7,863 nucleotides of DNA, taken from an uncultured Bacillota bacterium (GTDB lineage: Bacteria > Bacillota_I > Bacilli_A > RFN20 > CAG-826). Each line of letters opens with the position of its first letter. Positions within the stretch are counted from its first letter, which is position 1. A program made the translations under genes and the position numbers. The stretch lies in NCBI GenBank assembly GCA_946612055.1, contig CAMOEH010000061.1:1-7863 (forward strand). The letters run 5' to 3'. Of the stretch, positions 5,398 through 7,863 are shown one piece after another. Below the pieces are notes generated by a model, which saw only the letters and a program-made list of their open reading frames with translations, made no database searches and was not told the origin of the DNA.

Positions 5398-7655
5398 AAA
5401 GGCAATTTGATTTTCCCTTCAACTTTGATTTCCTTGCCGCAAATTGACAAAGAAACGGGATTCTTCCCTTCGTTTTCAATGAATAGTTCTTTTGGATAGA
5501 CGTCAAATCGTAATGGAGAGCCGCGATAAGTGATTTTCACGCCATAATGCGTCCAGCGCTTAGGCAATGTCGGACGGATCTTAAGAATTCCCTTCTCGCT
5601 TCTTAAGCCCAAGAAGCCGTAGACGATATTCATCCAAGCCGCGGCAATGGAAGTCATATGAAGCCCTTCCCTCGTGTTCCGGTTGTAGTCGTCTAAATCA
5701 AGACGAGTTGCAAAGCCAAAGAAAGAGGAAGCCTCTTCGTCCTTGCCGATTTGGCTAGCTAAGATGGAATGGATCGAAGGAGAAAGAGAAGACTCGTGTA
5801 TGCAACGAGGCTCGTAGAATTCATAATTCGCTTTCACGATTTCATCATCGAAATCTTGGTTATAAAGGAAGAGGAACATCAAAACATCAGGCTGCTTGAG
5901 CATGTCGTTTCGATAAATCCGATCGTAAGACCAATGGGAATACAAAGGGAATTCTTCCGTTGGAATTTTGTCGACATCGATATGTGGCAAATCGTAATAG
6001 CCGGCATGTTGTTCAAATCGCTTTGTCTTCGGATCATAAAGAATCAGCATCGCTTTTGAGGCTTCTTCGATTTCTTGAATAAGCGATTCGCTCATCCCAT
6101 ATTTTTCAAGTAAGGCAGGATTGGCGTATTTGGGATCTTTGATATAGGAAAGGGCCAAATCAAATGTCTTCTTGCCCATGTAATTGGTATAGGTGTTGTG
6201 ATTGACCATCACTTGGAATTCGTCTGGTCCCATAACGCCATAGAAGCCAAAGTGCGTGTGATCGGCATTCCATTGCCCGCGTGTATATAAGAATTTGATA
6301 ATCTCGATGAGCATCTCGATGCCATAACGCTTCATGAATTCTTCATCTTCATAAAGATTCATATAATGGAAGATCGCATAGGCGACTCCGCTTGTCGGCT
6401 GAAGCTGGGTCGAAGCATGCTGCCAAAGCGTGCACGCTTCTTTGCCGTCTCGCGTTGCAATCGGGAAGCAAGCCCCTTCGCAGTCTAAATCCTTTGCTCT
6501 ATCCCTAGCCTGATCCAACGTATGATAACGGAAAAGAAGAAGGTTCTTCGCCGCCTTTTGATCGTTAAAGAGGTAATAGGGCAAGCAATACGTTTCCGAA
6601 TCCCAGAACGCATGCCCAGAATAAGCTTCGCCAGTAAGCCCTTTGGCTCCGATATTATTATCTTCCTCTAAGCCATGGTAAGCCTGGATCATCTGGAACT
6701 GGCAATAACGGATTCCTTGCTGGTCAGCTTCATCGCCATCAATAATGATGTCGCTTTTGGCATAATGCTCTTTGAAAAAGTCTGCATTTTCCTTCTCGAT
6801 TCCCGCAAAACCCATTGATTTTGCCAATTTCAAAGAATCTTCTGCTTGAGGGAGAAGGCTATCTAAATGATCGCCTTTTTTGCTCGCTAAGCTGGAGACA
6901 TAACGCGTGAATTTTCTTCTTTCGCCTTTATGAATCGTCTCTTTGATTCTTAAGGAAAGATCAGAGCCTTCTTCCTTGCTTTGTAGAGGCTGCTTATTGC
7001 CTTCGATTTCCATGTGGACGCAGATGCTTTGGTTGGTGGTTGGCGTCCTTAGATACATCCCTTGCTTATTCCTTTGGCTCCAACTTCTCTCCTTGTTCCA
7101 ATAGCATTGGTTGCCCCAATGAAGCGGGTGGCCATCCAAAAGGAAAGAAAGGTCAAGATCGATATCTTCGTTAGGCGCGATTTCGATTTCCTGGATCGCG
7201 ATGGAAGGATGTTTCATCGAAAGGATTCTTCGGAAGCAAAGGTCAATCTTTTTTGAACCGATTTCCCAATGGAAGGTGCGTTCCAATGATCCATCGCGCA
7301 TATCAAGGACCCGTTGGAAATTGGATATTTCAGCGTCGGCTAAATCCAATTTCTTTCCATCGACGGATAAATGGATTTTTAAGAAATTGGGCGAATTGAT
7401 CGTGAAATGGCTCCGCTTAGCAATTCCTCGATAGGCATTAGGAACATCCTCAGTCGCATATTCAATAATCCCGTTATAGTAGATACCGATTAAAGAAGGC
7501 AAGCTCGTACCCTCTTCAAGGAAGCCGCGGATGCCACAATATTCGTTGCCCAATGAAAACAAGGATTCAGATACGGCGTTTTTCTCTTTGTGGAAACCTT
7601 CTTCGATAATTCGATATGGGTCGACTTTCAAATAACGATCAGCAACTTTTGCCAT
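5394..7655 (-). CDS. GH65 inverting disaccharide phosphorylase, maltose phosphorylase-like
   Basis: This 753-residue, full-length GH65 enzyme is cytoplasmic, with no signal peptide. Domains are an N-terminal beta-sandwich (about 1-270), an (alpha/alpha)6 barrel (about 305-670) and a C-terminal beta-domain. Visible motifs are FWDSE (350-354), GPDEF (476-480) with E479 as the expected general acid, KQPDV (587-591), and HESSLSPSIHS (620-630) as the phosphate-binding segment. The acceptor loop contains LWQHAS (410-415), unlike the WES/QIHIS type of the next gene. WQH plus GPDEFQ plus HESSLS resembles, from memory, maltose phosphorylases and trehalose 6-phosphate phosphorylases. With an ABC importer rather than a PTS transporter beside it, an unphosphorylated substrate such as maltose or another glucobiose is more likely (inference). 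ATG at 7655 follows an AAGGAG site at 6 bases and starts 3 nt after the permease stop. The product, beta-glucose 1-phosphate, feeds the mutase encoded two genes downstream. Confidence 0.94.
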   Translation of the reverse strand: MAKVADRYLKVDPYRIIEEGFHKEKNAVSESLFSLGNEYCGIRGFLEEGTSLPSLIGIYYNGIIEYATEDVPNAYRGIAKRSHFTINSPNFLKIHLSVDGKKLDLADAEISNFQRVLDMRDGSLERTFHWEIGSKKIDLCFRRILSMKHPSIAIQEIEIAPNEDIDLDLSFLLDGHPLHWGNQCYWNKERSWSQRNKQGMYLRTPTTNQSICVHMEIEGNKQPLQSKEEGSDLSLRIKETIHKGERRKFTRYVSSLASKKGDHLDSLLPQAEDSLKLAKSMGFAGIEKENADFFKEHYAKSDIIIDGDEADQQGIRYCQFQMIQAYHGLEEDNNIGAKGLTGEAYSGHAFWDSETYCLPYYLFNDQKAAKNLLLFRYHTLDQARDRAKDLDCEGACFPIATRDGKEACTLWQHASTQLQPTSGVAYAIFHYMNLYEDEEFMKRYGIEMLIEIIKFLYTRGQWNADHTHFGFYGVMGPDEFQVMVNHNTYTNYMGKKTFDLALSYIKDPKYANPALLEKYGMSESLIQEIEEASKAMLILYDPKTKRFEQHAGYYDLPHIDVDKIPTEEFPLYSHWSYDRIYRNDMLKQPDVLMFLFLYNQDFDDEIVKANYEFYEPRCIHESSLSPSIHSILASQIGKDEEASSFFGFATRLDLDDYNRNTREGLHMTSIAAAWMNIVYGFLGLRSEKGILKIRPTLPKRWTHYGVKITYRGSPLRFDVYPKELFIENEGKNPVSLSICGKEIKVEGKIKLPL

Positions 7656-7658
7656 AAA

Positions 7659-7863
7659 TTACTCCTTGCTCCCTTTTGATGCGCCAACATTCATAATCTG
7701 GCGCTGGAATATCAAAAAAATGATGATTTGAGGGATGACGGAAAGAAGAATCAGCAAAAGGAAATCCGGCAATTGAAGTGGCGGGTTCGTGTTGGAGATG
7801 TTATAGATGCCAACAACGATCGTTTGGTATTCCTGATTCTGCAAAACGCAATAAGGGAGGAGG
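7659..7863 (-). CDS. Sugar ABC transporter permease, MalG/MsmG-like, C-terminal fragment (5' end beyond window)
   Basis: The last 67 codons are visible and the frame stays open to the window edge, so the TTG inside it at 7844-7842 is not the real start. The text LQNQEYQTIVVGIYNI resembles the periplasm-facing loop before the last helix in MalG-family permeases. It is followed by a hydrophobic helix (LLLILLSVIPQIIIFLIF) and a short cytoplasmic tail starting QRQI and ending GASKGSKE. In this family the tail packs near the ATPase; QR followed by a glycine- and lysine-containing end is typical. This is one of two expected permeases of a CUT1 importer. Its partner permease and the substrate-binding lipoprotein are not in the window and would be expected further upstream. 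The natural partner ATPase is the one fused to beta-phosphoglucomutase. The identification rests on a short fragment plus context. Confidence 0.82.
   Translation of the reverse strand, partial: LLPYCVLQNQEYQTIVVGIYNISNTNPPLQLPDFLLLILLSVIPQIIIFLIFQRQIMNVGASKGSKE
7662..7667 (-). promoter_or_regulatory. Shine-Dalgarno for the first GH65 gene
   Basis: The minus strand reads AAGGAG, 6 bases before the ATG at 7655-7653. It is formed by the last two sense codons of the permease gene (AAG GAG). This fixes the GH65 start and shows tight packing of the operon. Confidence 0.75.

Noticed and set aside
3330..7670. Internal promoters within the operon
   Set aside because: There is no intergenic room (gaps are 3 nt or negative), and I saw no convincing paired -35/-10 elements on the minus strand before any gene.
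7659..7844. Short 61-codon gene starting at TTG 7844
   Set aside because: The frame continues upstream to the window edge with permease-like text, so this is the end of a truncated larger gene rather than a small protein.

Overview
The window is a single minus-strand operon, read right to left, for using alpha-linked gluco-oligosaccharides by phosphorolysis. It is coding essentially from end to end: no stretch over 300 bases lacks a gene, and I see no promoter, terminator, RNA gene, mobile element or CRISPR array. The sequence suggests a Bacillota-like bacterium, possibly an uncultured gut Bacilli, Erysipelotrichia or Mollicutes-related lineage. The grounds are moderate-to-low GC by eye, lysine-rich proteins, strong AAGGAG(G) ribosome sites, a lipoprotein with a short Gram-positive-type signal peptide, and a MalG/MsmK-type sugar ABC transporter. 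UGG encodes Trp throughout and UGA is a stop, so the genetic code looks standard.

Layout in transcription order. (1) 7863-7659: the C-terminal end of a sugar ABC transporter permease, cut by the window edge. (2) 7655-5394: a 753-residue GH65 inverting disaccharide phosphorylase, closest in its motifs to the maltose phosphorylase type. (3) 5397-3313: a second, divergent 694-residue GH65 phosphorylase, probably for another alpha-linkage. (4) 3319-1532: a 595-residue fusion of a complete beta-phosphoglucomutase to a complete MsmK/MalK-type ABC ATPase. (5) 1535-1, running off the window: a TTG-started lipoprotein with an N-terminal beta-domain and a right-handed beta-helix, resembling GH49/GH28 glycanases. 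The genes are 3 nt apart or overlap by 4-7 nt.

Inferred pathway: the surface beta-helix lipoprotein cuts or binds an alpha-glucan outside the cell. The ABC importer takes up the oligosaccharides, and the two GH65 enzymes split them with phosphate into beta-glucose 1-phosphate plus a shortened acceptor. Beta-phosphoglucomutase then makes glucose 6-phosphate for glycolysis. The most unusual feature is that this last enzyme is covalently joined to the ATPase that powers the importer. The exact linkage (alpha-1,2, 1,3, 1,4, 1,6 or trehalose) cannot be settled from sequence alone.
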